Of a DNA stretch of 64,000 nt, positions 1 to 11,763 are shown piece after piece; position 1 is the stretch's first letter; every line of letters begins with the position of its first letter. Origin of the DNA: Enterococcus sp. BWB1-3 (GTDB lineage: Bacteria > Bacillota > Bacilli > Lactobacillales > Enterococcaceae); NCBI RefSeq assembly GCF_016745275.1, contig NZ_JADOEP010000018.1:21501-85500 (forward strand), read 5' to 3'. Made by a program: the position numbers and the translations under genes. Below the pieces are notes generated by a model. That model was not told the origin of the DNA and did no database searches. It saw nothing but the letters and a program-made list of their open reading frames with translations.

Positions 1-1
1 A

Positions 2-649
2 CAAGCTAATATTCGTATCATCGGGAGTGATCCTGGAGTTACTGCAGCATTCAATGGAGCAACGCATATGCCGTTTGAAGATGTAGGGATTATGCGTGGA
101 TTCCCAACCGTAACCATTATAGAACCTACAGATACTGTAATGCTGGCAGATGTCATACGCCAACTTGAAAAATTGATTGGAGTATATTATATACGCCTCT
201 CACGTAAAAATGTTATAGGAATTTATGAAGACGGCTCTACTTTTGAAATTGGGAAAGGTGCCCTGTTGAAAGATGGGATGGATGTGACGTTGATCGCCAG
301 TGGAATTATGGTCAGTGAGACAATGAAGGCAGCTGAAAAACTAGAACAATTAGGGATATCAACTCGAGTCATCAATATTTATACGATTAAACCAATTGAC
401 AAAGAGATTATTATCACAGCAGCAAACGAGACTGGAGCAATTGTTACAGCTGAAAATCATAATTATATCAACGGATTGGGGAGTGCGGTAGCAGAAGTTT
501 TAGCTGAAAATAGACCAGTACCAATGGCACGTATTGGGGTAGAAGATCAATTTGGACAAGTTGGAAGTGTTGAATACTTAAAAGAGATTTATGGACTTAC
601 TGCTGACAATATCGTTGAAAAAGCATTAAAAACAATTAAACGAAAGTAA
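2..649 (+). CDS. Transketolase C-terminal subunit (5' end outside window)
   Basis: This is the C-terminal part of a thiamine-diphosphate transketolase or DXPS-like enzyme. The reading frame is already open at base 2, so the first ATG at 68 is internal. The visible part has the pyrimidine-binding segment (GVTAAFNGATHMPFEDVGIM) followed by the C-terminal domain with IKPIDKEII and ENHNYINGLGSAVAEVLAE. The length suggests a split transketolase whose N-terminal subunit lies upstream of the window. The next gene is iolB, so a sugar-acid or inositol catabolic operon is likely. The substrate is not readable. Confidence 0.85.
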   Translation, partial: QANIRIIGSDPGVTAAFNGATHMPFEDVGIMRGFPTVTIIEPTDTVMLADVIRQLEKLIGVYYIRLSRKNVIGIYEDGSTFEIGKGALLKDGMDVTLIASGIMVSETMKAAEKLEQLGISTRVINIYTIKPIDKEIIITAANETGAIVTAENHNYINGLGSAVAEVLAENRPVPMARIGVEDQFGQVGSVEYLKEIYGLTADNIVEKALKTIKRK

Positions 650-760
650 ATGAACAGCAAATGAGAGAATGTAAGGAATAACGGACTATTAACAAATTAA
701 TGAGGTACTAAATGAAAAATTTTCTTTTTAAGCAGGAAAAATCATAAAGGAGCCTTTAAA

Positions 761-1582
761 ATGAATTCATATTTACAAAGAAAACCTAAGAACAAAAAAA
801 TTTCTGATGGTGTAATTTTACAGCATGAAATTACTGTTGAAAATTCACCGTTTGCTTATGTAGGATTTAAAAAGCTCGACATGGATAAAGGAGCAGAATT
901 TGAAGAAGATACAATGGATAAAGAAGCGTGTGTGCTTGTACTGACCGGAAAGGTAACAGTTATAGAAGGAGACAATGTTTTTGCACACATTGGAAAAAGA
1001 AATTGTGTCTTTGATAAAAATCCTACAGACAGCGTCTACATTTCTAATGATCATACTTACAAAATTATTGCTGAGACTCCGGCAGCTATTGCAATTGGCT
1101 ATGCTCCTTCTTCTAAGCAGTTACCAACTAAATTAATCAAAGCTGAAGAAAACAGTGTTGTTGAACGTGGGAAATATTTGAATAAGCGACTTGTAAACAC
1201 GATGCTGGATGATGAATCATCAATTGCTGACAGTCTACTGATGACCGAGGTTTATACAGCAGCAGGGAATACGTCAAGCTATCCGCCGCATAGACATTCA
1301 TTTAATAATTATCCAGAAGAAACATACTTAGAAGAAAGCTATTACCATGAAATCAATCCTCAGCAAGGCTTTGTATTACAGCGTGTTTACAATGACGATA
1401 GAACAATTGATACAGCATTTGGAGCGGAAAATGGCGATGTCATTTTATGTCCGGAAGGCTATCATCCAGTAGCTGTACCAGATGGCTACGAATCTTATTA
1501 TTTGAATGTTATGGCTGGTCCCGTCAAATCATGGTCATTTTATAAAGATCCAGCCCATTCTTGGATTGATGAACGTGAATAA
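761..1582 (+). CDS. iolB: 5-deoxy-glucuronate isomerase (IolB family)
   Basis: KduI/IolB-family bicupin isomerase of 273 residues, the usual length. IolB converts 5-deoxy-glucuronate to 5-dehydro-2-deoxy-gluconate in myo-inositol catabolism. The metal-binding cupin motif is visible as PPHRHSFNN then PEETYLEESYYHEI, and a second His comes in CPEGYHPVAVPDGY. AAAGGAG precedes the ATG. It follows the split transketolase by about 110 bp in the same direction and probably ends that operon. The other iol genes would have to lie to the left, so the exact substrate is inferred from the family. Confidence 0.88.
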   Translation: MNSYLQRKPKNKKISDGVILQHEITVENSPFAYVGFKKLDMDKGAEFEEDTMDKEACVLVLTGKVTVIEGDNVFAHIGKRNCVFDKNPTDSVYISNDHTYKIIAETPAAIAIGYAPSSKQLPTKLIKAEENSVVERGKYLNKRLVNTMLDDESSIADSLLMTEVYTAAGNTSSYPPHRHSFNNYPEETYLEESYYHEINPQQGFVLQRVYNDDRTIDTAFGAENGDVILCPEGYHPVAVPDGYESYYLNVMAGPVKSWSFYKDPAHSWIDERE

Positions 1583-2095
1583 AAAGTTGCGGCTCATTTT
1601 TAGCTATCTATACACAAAGCATAACTAAATACCAAAATAAAAAGAAAATTGTTCGCACATGATTATCAGGGAATGCTGCACATGTATAAAGAAAAACTAA
1701 GTCTTTTCGTGGTCCGAGTAGTCGCGGAAGCAGTTCGTGTATGATATCCGCTTGGTTCTCAAGGCTGAACGCTTTTTATAAAAAAATTCTCCTAAAAAAA
1801 CAAAAAAGACCTTCTCTTGTGCTTTAAAGAAAAGCTCTTTTTTGGCTTGTACCATAGTGATATTACTTATTGAAATACTTCTTTTTAAATACTCTTCTCC
1901 GTGTTTTAAAATAGTAATATTTTTCCTTTAACCTCCTATAGATAATTCGAATTATTAAGTGGACTGTTGCGATAATTTCTCTTCGTTTCCCTCGGTTTTT
2001 CTGTATTTTTAATAAGAAGAAGGATTGGATTCTTTCTTCCTTGTGTGTTACAGCTTCTTCCCATAATAATGTAAAGAACTGAGAAAGTTCAGAGG
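1583..2095. other. Intergenic region between convergent genes
   Basis: No convincing gene is present. The only structure I can support is an imperfect hairpin (arms AAAAAAGA at 1802-1809 and TCTTTTTT at 1836-1843, with inner TCTT/AAGA pairing). It could act as a bidirectional terminator between iolB and the minus-strand GH1 gene. Confidence 0.4.
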
Positions 2096-3562
<1,467 letters not shown>

Positions 3563-3653
3563 TCATACAACAACGGTCATTTGTTTAATTCCACTCTTGG
3601 TAGGATTAATAGGTCTTCTAGACATAAATATAGTAGCTCTCGTGACTTCCTGT

Positions 3654-3665
3654 GTAAACGATTAC
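3654..3665. promoter_or_regulatory. LacI-type operator 1
   Basis: GTAAACGATTAC, near-palindromic. It lies in the divergent region between the GH1 and PTS IIC genes. The same core recurs six more times in this locus, including next to the local LacI-family repressor gene. Confidence 0.75.
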
Positions 3666-3779
3666 TCGATTTTATTATGGAGAGAGGAAATGAAAAAGTC
3701 AAGGATTATTCTGATTTTTTCCTATAAACTAAAGGCTTCTTGTTTGAGCAGCTATTTTCAAGGGCTGTTTAATTTAGCC

Positions 3780-3808
3780 TTGACAAGATAAATCAGATAT
3801 TTTATACT
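3780..3808 (+). promoter_or_regulatory. Promoter of the PTS IIC gene
   Basis: TTGACA, a 17-bp spacer, then TATACT: a near-consensus sigma-A promoter. Operators at 3817 and 3860 lie just downstream, where a bound repressor would block transcription. Confidence 0.75.
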
Positions 3809-3816
3809 TTTATTAG

Positions 3817-3828
3817 GTAAACGATTAC
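3817..3828. promoter_or_regulatory. LacI-type operator 2
   Basis: An exact GTAAACGATTAC copy 9 bp after the -10 box of the IIC promoter. Confidence 0.78.
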
Positions 3829-3859
3829 ACAATTTTCACATTATTTTTTTCAGGCATGG

Positions 3860-3871
3860 GTAAACGATTAC
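3860..3871. promoter_or_regulatory. LacI-type operator 3
   Basis: An exact GTAAACGATTAC copy, 43 bp after operator 2 and just before the IIC ribosome site. Confidence 0.75.
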
Positions 3872-3888
3872 ATGAAGGGGTGATAATA

Positions 3889-5196
3889 ATGTCAAGTAAT
3901 AGTGGAAAAGGGTTCATGGATAAAGTTGCTGATTTTACTATGAAAATCTCGGGTCCTTTAGGTAAGTTTGCAAATTTGGATTCAATTTCTTCAATCGTCA
4001 ATGGATTAACAGCTGTAATGCCAATTATAATGATCGGCTCCATTTTTCTCATTCTATATGTATTGGGGTCTCCGGATATTGGTACAAGTGGCAAGGCGCT
4101 TATTCCTTTTTTAGCACCTCTGGCAGGCAAGTTTGCTTGGATGAATAGCTTAACATTGGGGTTTATGACCTTATATTGTTCGGCTGCTATTCCATTTAGT
4201 TATGCAGAAAGAAAGAACGTCAACACAAAAAATTCGATGTTAATGGGGCTTGCTACGTTTATTATCTTTACAATTGGTGGTTTGGATGAATCGGGTGGAA
4301 TCTTAGTTGAATCTTTCAGTGCAACAGGTCTGTTTGCTTGTATTATTACTAGTTTAGTTAGTGTAAGAATCTATAAATTTTGTTTGGATCATCATATTAC
4401 CATCAAGATGCCGAGCTCTGTTCCACCAAACGTAGGAAATGCTTTTGGAGCACTTATTCCATACACTGTTTCATTTTCTCTAGCCTGGTTGGTTAGAACT
4501 GCCTTCAATTTTGATTTTGTATCATTCTTAACTACGCTATTGGAACCAGTTATTTCAGGATCTGACTCTGTTTGGACCGCAATTATCGCAGCGTTTATTC
4601 CATTACTATTGTGGAGTATCGGGCTTCATGGGGATAATATGTTCTTGACATTATTTACTCCTTTTGGATTAATGTGGATTGATCAGAACGCAGCAGCGTT
4701 GGCAAGCGGAACGCCTGCAAATGAGCTGCCCCATGTATTGGCAGGTCTGGGGCAAACTGGATTGATGAGATTGACCGTTTGGACTGCTGCTGTATGGCCA
4801 TTGATTTTTCTAATGATCATCTCAAAAAATAAGTTTTTAAAAACACTGGGATGGACAACCATTGGACCAGGGATATTTACAATTGTGGAACCAGTGATCT
4901 ATGGGCTCCCGTTAGCGTTGAATCCCTATTTGATGATTCCGTTTGTACTAAGCGGAACAATTTCTACAGGTGTCAGCTACCTTTTGATGGCTAGTCCGCT
5001 ATTGGGGAAGTTTTATGCACTGATTCCATGGGCGACACCACCATTTTTACTAGGCCCATTAGGAACTGGGGACTGGAAAACATTAATTATCCCGGTTATT
5101 TCTTTCTTGATAGGACTAGCCGTGTATCTTCCATTTTGGAAAGTCTATGTTAAAACCTTGGAGAATGAGAATAAGATTGAAACTGCAGATGAATAA
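3889..5196 (+). CDS. PTS sugar transporter EIIC, lactose/cellobiose type
   Basis: Integral membrane permease of the phosphotransferase system, CelB/LicC-like, 435 residues with about ten hydrophobic segments. Typical signatures are SSVPPNVGNAF, the SIGLHGDN segment and TIVEPVIYGLPLALNPYL. I chose the ATG at 3889 after AAGGGGTGA; an in-frame ATG at 3856 would place operator 3 inside the gene. No IIA or IIB gene is in the locus, so it must borrow them from elsewhere. Neighbouring GH1 enzymes imply import of a beta-glycoside. Expression is probably LacI-controlled. Confidence 0.92.
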   Translation: MSSNSGKGFMDKVADFTMKISGPLGKFANLDSISSIVNGLTAVMPIIMIGSIFLILYVLGSPDIGTSGKALIPFLAPLAGKFAWMNSLTLGFMTLYCSAAIPFSYAERKNVNTKNSMLMGLATFIIFTIGGLDESGGILVESFSATGLFACIITSLVSVRIYKFCLDHHITIKMPSSVPPNVGNAFGALIPYTVSFSLAWLVRTAFNFDFVSFLTTLLEPVISGSDSVWTAIIAAFIPLLLWSIGLHGDNMFLTLFTPFGLMWIDQNAAALASGTPANELPHVLAGLGQTGLMRLTVWTAAVWPLIFLMIISKNKFLKTLGWTTIGPGIFTIVEPVIYGLPLALNPYLMIPFVLSGTISTGVSYLLMASPLLGKFYALIPWATPPFLLGPLGTGDWKTLIIPVISFLIGLAVYLPFWKVYVKTLENENKIETADE

Positions 5197-5294
5197 AAAA
5201 AGAAGCTCAGGCCAAATTGTACCGAACGCCAAGTGTTAGATTTTAGGTCTAATATTAGGGGCTCACTACAAATCGCTTGGGTTTCTTTTTTTCA
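5197..5294 (+). terminator. Terminator after the PTS IIC gene
   Basis: The arms AAAAAAAGAAGCTCAGG and CTTGGGTTTCTTTTTTT pair around a structured inner loop, ending in a T run. Confidence 0.65.
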
Positions 5295-5316
5295 CAGCTA
5301 CTGGATTCTTTCATGG

Positions 5317-5328
5317 GTAATCGTTAAC
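5317..5328. promoter_or_regulatory. LacI-type operator 4
   Basis: GTAATCGTTAAC, the reverse orientation of the operator core, upstream of the epimerase operon. Confidence 0.7.
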
Positions 5329-5454
5329 TCGCTGCTTTCATGGTTACCCTGAAATTTCAAGAGTGTACTAGCTGATTTGGTAGATTGAAAGAAAATGTGA
5401 TATTAGTCTTGAAAAGCTATTTATCCATGATAATTTTAGGTTGAGGAAACGATT

Positions 5455-5466
5455 ACTCGATAAGAG
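5455..5466. promoter_or_regulatory. LacI-type operator 5
   Basis: GGAAACGATTAC, 19 bp downstream of the probable -10 box and just before the epimerase start. The position suits repression. Confidence 0.7.
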
Positions 5467-5474
5467 GGGGAACT

Positions 5475-6134
5475 ATGATGAAACGCTTACTATGCTCTTC
5501 AATGATGTGTGCAAATTTTGCGAATCTTCAGGAGGATACAAAAGCTCTTGATGAAGCCGGTATTGACATCTTTCATATTGATATTATGGATGGAATATTT
5601 GTACCAAACTTTGCAATGGGCTTACAGGATTTACAATTGATTCGCTCATCTACTAAAAAAAAGGTTGATGTCCATCTGATGATTGAAAACCCTGGGAATT
5701 ACGTTGATTTATTTAGTCAGATTGGAGTAGACATCATCTATATCCACCCAGAAGCTGACAAGCAATACGCACGTACCTTGGACATGATCAAAAGCAAAGG
5801 GATGAAAGCTGGGGTAGCAATCAATCCGGGAACGTCATTGGATACCATAAAAGAAATTTTTTCGTTGATTGATTATCTGATGATCATGACTGTAAATCCT
5901 GGATTTGCCGGTCAAAAGTATCTTGACTATGTAAATCCCAAAATTGAAGAAGCGGTCAGCTATGGTAAACTGTTTTCATTTAAGGTAATGGTTGATGGAG
6001 CACTTTCTCCTCAAAGAATTGAGGAATTACATGCAGTTGGAGTAACAGGCTTTGTTTTAGGAACGTCAGCGCTATTCGGTAAAGAGAAAAGCTATAAAGA
6101 GATTGTAAAAGAATTGGGAGGACAACTAGTATGA
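5475..6134 (+). CDS. Ribulose-5-P/allulose-6-P 3-epimerase family protein
   Basis: TIM-barrel phosphoketose 3-epimerase of 219 residues. Metal and catalytic motifs are present: HIDIMDGIFVPN, DVHLMIENP, MTVNPGFAGQ and a late VDGALS. The SMMCANF start and genomic setting fit AlsE-like D-allulose-6-phosphate 3-epimerases better than a housekeeping Rpe. In that role it would give fructose-6-P from allulose-6-P. It overlaps the rpiB-like gene by four bases (ATGA), so they are translationally coupled. GAGGGGG precedes the start. Confidence 0.85.
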   Translation: MMKRLLCSSMMCANFANLQEDTKALDEAGIDIFHIDIMDGIFVPNFAMGLQDLQLIRSSTKKKVDVHLMIENPGNYVDLFSQIGVDIIYIHPEADKQYARTLDMIKSKGMKAGVAINPGTSLDTIKEIFSLIDYLMIMTVNPGFAGQKYLDYVNPKIEEAVSYGKLFSFKVMVDGALSPQRIEELHAVGVTGFVLGTSALFGKEKSYKEIVKELGGQLV

Positions 6135-6580
6135 ACATTGCAATTGGCAGCGATCATGCAGGGATAGAATTAAAATCAACGATTATTTCCTACTTAGAGG
6201 AATTAGGATATGCTGTGACTGACTTTGGACCTGATTCGGCAGAAAGAACAGACTATCCAACGTACGGCAAAAAGGTGGCTGAAGAGGTAGCCGGCAAAAA
6301 TTTTGATTGCGGCATTTTGATTTGTGGAACAGGTGTTGGTATTTCGATTGCAGCAAATAAGGTCCGCGGGATACGGGCGATTGTTTGTAGTGAACCTTAC
6401 TCAGCCCAATTATCCAAACAACACAACAACACCAATATTTTAGCTTTTGGCTCACGGGTAGTTGGTAGTGAACTTGCAAAAATGATTGTAAAATGTTGGC
6501 TAGATGCTGAGTTTGAAGGAGGCCGTCACCAAATTCGTATTGATATGTTAAAAGATATTGAAGAAAGACAAAAGGCATAA
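6131..6580 (+). CDS. rpiB: RpiB/AlsB-type sugar-phosphate isomerase
   Basis: Ribose-5-phosphate isomerase B family, 149 residues, full length. The N-terminal IAIGSDHAGIELK, the catalytic Cys region CGILICGTGVGISIAANK and the phosphate-binding NTNILAFGSRV are intact. RpiB enzymes also isomerise allose-6-P to allulose-6-P. Coupling to an AlsE-like epimerase, PTS and GH1 genes resembles the Listeria allose cassette and makes that reaction the likelier local role. This is inference from context. Confidence 0.9.
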   Translation: MNIAIGSDHAGIELKSTIISYLEELGYAVTDFGPDSAERTDYPTYGKKVAEEVAGKNFDCGILICGTGVGISIAANKVRGIRAIVCSEPYSAQLSKQHNNTNILAFGSRVVGSELAKMIVKCWLDAEFEGGRHQIRIDMLKDIEERQKA

Positions 6581-6657
6581 AATGGACTTAAGAATGATTA
6601 ATGACTTGAACCTTGACTATTCGATCAAAACTATTCACAAGCCCGGCGGATTTATGA

Positions 6658-8175
<1,518 letters not shown>

Positions 8176-8344
8176 CAAAAATAGAATGTCTGGGAGTGTG
8201 GCAGAAGTTGTCCGCATTCCCTTAAAATCGTATAAATGAGCAGCTAAGCACTTCTATCCTGACGTCAGTTTAACCTCTAATTTAGTATGATCAGTGCAAG
8301 GATTTTCCAGATAGAACTGCGAAATGTGATTATAGAGACTGTTT

Positions 8345-8533
8345 GTGATTCAGATGGCTTTGATCATCGGGAAGTCGTTAGTCATTTGTAAGCCTGAATT
8401 GCTCAATGAAATTGAAGCTAAAGCAAAAGAATATTTTATTTTCCCGGATTATTTAAGGGTTATTCCCGCTGAATTTCAGGATAGTGCAAGGGTGATCAGT
8501 GCAGCGTTACTGTCCAAATTTTTTGGACAGTAG
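8345..8533 (+). pseudogene. ROK-family sugar kinase C-terminal fragment
   Basis: A 62-residue open frame whose end (QDSARVISAALL) resembles the C terminus of ROK kinases, where the usual motif is a variant of NDAGIIGAALL. The start resembles the IGGGIS region in degraded form (IIGKSLVI). The ATP-binding and catalytic parts are missing and the 170 bp upstream hold nothing similar. AlsK of E. coli allose catabolism is a ROK kinase, so this may be the relic of such a gene. It could also be unrelated. Confidence 0.5.
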
Positions 8534-8557
8534 GAAACAGAGAACTTTCCCACAGGA

Positions 8558-8622
8558 AAAAATGACCGCTTTTTTAGAAGGGCTTTGATAGACTTCTAAG
8601 CAGCGGCCATTATTTTTCGTGA
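8558..8622. terminator. Bidirectional terminator between kinase relic and lacI-type gene
   Basis: AATGACCGCT and TAGAAG pair with CTTCTA and AGCGGCCATT, with A and T runs on either side. It can serve both converging units. Confidence 0.65.
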
Positions 8623-8658
8623 GTTTTCGAAGCGGCTCCGTTGTCCATTTCTCAGGAG

Positions 8659-9696
8659 TCAGCTCTTTCCTATCGTATCCGTTCCCGGATATATTGATTC
8701 ACGCAATACTAGATCAACAGGTATAAGGAAGGATTTGCCGATGTTTATTGAGTTGGGCTTACTGATTGTTTCCAATAGATTATCAACGGTAACCTGAGCA
8801 ATTTTTGCTGTATTCTGCTTTACTGATGACAGCGCAGGATAGGAGTATTTATCTTGCGGCGTATCATCAAAACCGATAATTTTTATTTGCTTCGGTAACT
8901 TAAAGCCCAATTTCTTCAGTACAACAATCAATTCTAAACCGATATTATCATTAATAGCAAAAATTCCATCTACATTGTCTTGCTCCTCAAAAAATTGTTT
9001 GACTGATTCTTCGAAATTATCATCGTAAATATCTACGTTTAGTTTACTTTTTTCGCGGTCAAATATGATACTATTTTTTTTCAGAGCATCAAAAAATCCG
9101 TTTTCTCGTTCAAGTGCTGATGGCGATCTCCTTGAATGCATGGCAATTACAGGGTTTTGACAACCAGCGGCAATCAGCTGCTCAGTCGCTTCAAATGCAC
9201 CTTGGTAATGGTTTGATGAAATGAAGATGGTGTCTGACTTTACTTTCGGCTCTCTGTCAATACAAATATAGGGAATATTCTTTTCTGGTCTGGAATAATT
9301 AAAAGAGAATTCTTCGGCTCCCGAAATAACGATTAAGCCATCCACTCCTTTACTTTCAAGCATTTGCAGATAGGCAGTCTCTTTGGTGCTGTTCCGAGCA
9401 GTATTGCAAATAATTGTAGAATATCCTTTGTTGAAAAGAATTTCTTCGATTTTTTGAACGACATCAGCAAAGAAATAGTTGCTGATGTCTGGTACAAGAA
9501 TGCCTATAGAAAAGGACTTGTTCATACGCAGACTTTTAGCACTATAATTCATTTGATAACCGGTTGATTTGATAACCTCTAGAATTTTATTTTTAGTTTC
9601 TTCTGAAAATCGTCCATTATTATTGATAACTCTGGAAACAGTGGCAACTGATACACCACTTAATTCAGCGATATCCTTGATTGAAATTTTCTTCAT
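8659..9696 (-). CDS. LacI-family transcriptional repressor
   Basis: 345-residue LacI/GalR regulator. The N-terminal helix-turn-helix is clear (SIKDIAELSGVSVATVSRVINN), followed by the hinge and a periplasmic-binding-protein-like sensor domain with FSIGILVPDISNYFFADVV and IKIIGFDDTPQDKYSYPALSSV. Its own upstream region carries two operator copies. The same operator core lies before the GH1, PTS and epimerase genes, so it is very probably the local repressor and is autoregulated. The inducer is unknown. Confidence 0.93.
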   Translation of the reverse strand: MKKISIKDIAELSGVSVATVSRVINNNGRFSEETKNKILEVIKSTGYQMNYSAKSLRMNKSFSIGILVPDISNYFFADVVQKIEEILFNKGYSTIICNTARNSTKETAYLQMLESKGVDGLIVISGAEEFSFNYSRPEKNIPYICIDREPKVKSDTIFISSNHYQGAFEATEQLIAAGCQNPVIAMHSRRSPSALERENGFFDALKKNSIIFDREKSKLNVDIYDDNFEESVKQFFEEQDNVDGIFAINDNIGLELIVVLKKLGFKLPKQIKIIGFDDTPQDKYSYPALSSVKQNTAKIAQVTVDNLLETISKPNSINIGKSFLIPVDLVLRESIYPGTDTIGKS

Positions 9697-9720
9697 AGCT
9701 TCGATCCGACCCTTTCATGA

Positions 9721-9732
9721 GTAATCGTTAAC
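9721..9732. promoter_or_regulatory. LacI-type operator 6
   Basis: GTAATCGTTAAC, 25 bp upstream of the repressor start codon. It fits autoregulation. Confidence 0.72.
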
Positions 9733-9850
9733 TCGATATTCTCATATCTATTCTGAAATTTCAAGAGTATACTAGCTAATTTAGTAGATTGAAAGAAAAA
9801 TACGATATTAGGCTTGACAAAACTATTTATCCGTGTTGTTTTCCAGACGA

Positions 9851-9862
9851 GGAAACGATTAC
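9851..9862. promoter_or_regulatory. LacI-type operator 7
   Basis: GGAAACGATTAC in the duplicated block. No intact gene follows it. Confidence 0.65.
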
Positions 9863-9874
9863 CTAACTGGTTAA

Positions 9875-10015
9875 ATAATTAATGCGCTTGGCAAAGTGAT
9901 GCCATCATTGAGTGTTCTAGGGATAAAAAGCATAGCAAAAAATGTGCCAGAACAATTATTGCAGCTCAACGCTGCTCAGTGTAAAGTACTTGCTTTGCCA
10001 CCTATGGTAACATAA
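9875..10015 (+). pseudogene. Unrecognised 3' gene fragment
   Basis: An open frame of about 46 codons reading ALGKVMPSLSVLGIKSIAKN onward and ending LALPPMVT. It has no start with a ribosome site and follows an operator copy directly, so it looks like the tail of a deleted gene. I do not recognise the family. Confidence 0.3.
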
Positions 10016-10028
10016 TCAAATTGTTATA

Positions 10029-10205
10029 ATGGGAGGGAGAATAGAAGCAGGCTATGAATCCTTGTACATTAAGGATTTGGAGGTTTCAGGTGAATATATT
10101 TTGGATTACCACAAAATAAAAGAGAAGATGTTTATGAAAAAAGAATCCTTAATTAGCTGTTTTATTGGGAATTTTAGCTTTTTCGGGAGATTGATAGTTA
10201 TATAG
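10029..10205 (+). CDS. Short hypothetical open frame
   Basis: A 58-codon frame starting at an ATG without a good ribosome site. The first half (ESLYIKDLEVSGEYILDYHK) looks protein-like; the end is hydrophobic. It is probably another decayed remnant in this degenerate stretch. No family recognised. Confidence 0.2.
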   Translation: MGGRIEAGYESLYIKDLEVSGEYILDYHKIKEKMFMKKESLISCFIGNFSFFGRLIVI

Positions 10206-10235
10206 TGACCTTTAAAATTACTCCAAACATAATTG

Positions 10236-10275
10236 AAGGAAAAAATAAAAGTACCAACATTTTTATTTTTTCCTT
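10236..10275. terminator. AT-rich perfect hairpin
   Basis: AAGGAAAAAATAAAA and TTTTATTTTTTCCTT are exact inverted repeats around an 8-base loop. It could terminate transcription in either direction. Confidence 0.6.
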
Positions 10276-10416
10276 GACTAATCATAGGAAAGGGGAAGGT
10301 GTCAAAAAAGAAAAACAGCGAGCAAAATTCTTTTGAAAGACTTTGATTGTCGTTTTTCTTCTTTGCTTTTTCTCCATTTAAAGCAGTAATAGTTTTTTTA
10401 TGATAGGTTTAGTTTA

Positions 10417-10674
10417 TCACTTTTCCCTCATCTTTCCATTTGCAACGAGGTCGGGACAAAAGCCTGTTAATTTTCGCTTCTGGGCTTTATTTAAGATGGA
10501 CCGCTTCTGTTTGACGGGATTAGGTGATATCTTCCTGGTTCCGCTGACTTCTTTCTCAAGCTCTTCCAGGTGCAATGATATGTGTGTTAATCTTTCATAA
10601 ATCATTTCTAAAAATGATGAAGATCCGTCTGGTATGCGTTTGCTTTGATAAGCTTCATTTACTTCACTTATCAA
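10417..10674 (-). CDS. Hypothetical protein
   Basis: 85 codons from a TTG start, or longer by about 20 codons with no clear start. It is predicted helical and charged (FLEMIYERLTHISLHLEELEKEV). It lies downstream of the formate channel on the same strand. Its 3' part overlaps GGTCGGGACAAAAG, which resembles the GACTGTGACATAAG arm of the intergenic repeat at 18557, so coding is uncertain. No family recognised. Confidence 0.3.
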   Translation of the reverse strand: MISEVNEAYQSKRIPDGSSSFLEMIYERLTHISLHLEELEKEVSGTRKISPNPVKQKRSILNKAQKRKLTGFCPDLVANGKMREK

Positions 10675-10752
10675 CAGAAGAATATTATCTCGATCTTCTT
10701 GGAGCAGTACTCTTTTACCAGGGCTCTTCCGCCGATGCTCAATTTATATTAT

Positions 10753-11526
10753 TTATTCGGACGGTTTATTTTTCCCTAAACCGTAGAAATAGAGGAGACT
10801 GACGAAAACAGCACCGCCGACAATATTGCCGAGATAAACTGGAATAAAGTTGCTGATAAAGCCGCTCCAAGTAGCACCGCCTTCAAAAATCGCAGCACTA
10901 ATAACAAACATGTTTGCTACACTATGCTGAAATCCAATAGCAACAAACGTCATTACCGGAAACCAGATAGCCAGGATTTTTCCTGCATCAGACTTTGCAC
11001 CGTAGCAGAGCCAGACAGCTAAGCCGACAAACCAGTTACAGCCGATTCCGGAGAAAAATGCCGCTGCCGGCGGTGCACTGATTTTTGTCTGTGCAATCAA
11101 AAGGGTTTCCTCCAAATAAACACCTGCACTTGTCAAGCCGGCAAGATGACTTAAAAAATAAGAAACGAAAAGGGCTCCGGCAAAATTGGCCAAGGTGATG
11201 ATTGTTAGATTTTTAATGAGATCGATGAAGGAAATTTTTTTTGAAAACCAGGCAGCAGAGAATGCCATCATGTTGCCGGTGACCAGCTCTCCGCCGCCCA
11301 ATAGAATCACGATTAGTCCCACTGGGAAGACCAGAGCACCAATAAATGAAGCAAAGCTGCCCCAGTCATGTGCAATTGAGGAAATCACACGGATATAAGC
11401 AAGATAGCCAAGAGAAATCATTGCACCCCCGATGAAGCCGAGTATAAGTTTTTGCTGCAGTGTTTTTTTCGTTTTTTTGTATCCCATTTGTGTGCTTATT
11501 TCCATAATTTCTTCAGGTGAATGCAT
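10753..11526 (-). CDS. Formate/nitrite channel (FNT family)
   Basis: FocA/NirC-type pentameric channel subunit, 257 residues, with six hydrophobic helices. Visible FNT features are GGAMISLGYLAYI, the LGGGELVTGNMM loop and the NWFVGLAVWLCYGAKSDAGK segment. The start at 11526 follows GGAGG with ideal spacing. It is next to hutU, and the locus encodes fhs, which can release formate from 10-formyl-THF with ATP gain. Export of that formate is the natural role. Transport of nitrite is not excluded. Confidence 0.9.
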   Translation of the reverse strand: MHSPEEIMEISTQMGYKKTKKTLQQKLILGFIGGAMISLGYLAYIRVISSIAHDWGSFASFIGALVFPVGLIVILLGGGELVTGNMMAFSAAWFSKKISFIDLIKNLTIITLANFAGALFVSYFLSHLAGLTSAGVYLEETLLIAQTKISAPPAAAFFSGIGCNWFVGLAVWLCYGAKSDAGKILAIWFPVMTFVAIGFQHSVANMFVISAAIFEGGATWSGFISNFIPVYLGNIVGGAVFVSLLYFYGLGKNKPSE

Positions 11527-11705
11527 AGTAACCTCCAATAATTGACTAGGGCGTGTCTGAAAAATTCAGGATATCTGAGTTTTTGTGAAAATTATGAGAG
11601 AAGCCGCAGCTTATGCAGTGCATACACAAGTAGTCCTGACGACAAGTTCATAAAGAATTACAAAAATATTTACCGCTGGAATTTCCAGAAACTCCCTAAG
11701 TTTTT

Positions 11706-11760
11706 AAAAGAAAACACACTCAAATTTACGAAGGAGCAGAGTCATTTAAGTGTGTTTCAT
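11706..11760 (-). terminator. Terminator after hutU
   Basis: On the minus strand, AACACACTTAAAT pairs with AATTTGAGTGTGTT, followed by TTCTTTT. Confidence 0.75.
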
Positions 11761-11763
11761 TAT

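Larger units (their letters stand above)
5309..5470. repeat. Promoter/operator block, copy 1 of a duplication
   Basis: About 155 bp closely similar, in the same orientation, to 9712-9866. Shared landmarks are GTAATCGTTAAC, CTGAAATTTCAAGAGT, AGATTGAAAGAAAA and GGAAACGATTAC. It includes operators at 5317-5328 and 5455-5466 and a probable promoter (TTGAAA at 5409, TAATTT at 5431) for the epimerase operon. Confidence 0.85.
9712..9866. repeat. Promoter/operator block, copy 2 of the duplication
   Basis: Matches 5309-5470 with scattered substitutions. It holds operators GTAATCGTTAAC (9721-9732) and GGAAACGATTAC (9851-9862) and a TTGACA box near 9816. It lies between the repressor gene and a decayed plus-strand segment, suggesting that the downstream operon once had a second copy here. 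Confidence 0.85.

Noticed and set aside
845..1054. Minus-strand open frame inside iolB
   Set aside because: It is antisense to a clear enzyme gene and has no ribosome site or recognisable protein features.
3825..4130. Minus-strand open frame over the PTS IIC start
   Set aside because: It is a shadow of the coding frame and overlaps the promoter/operators of the real gene.
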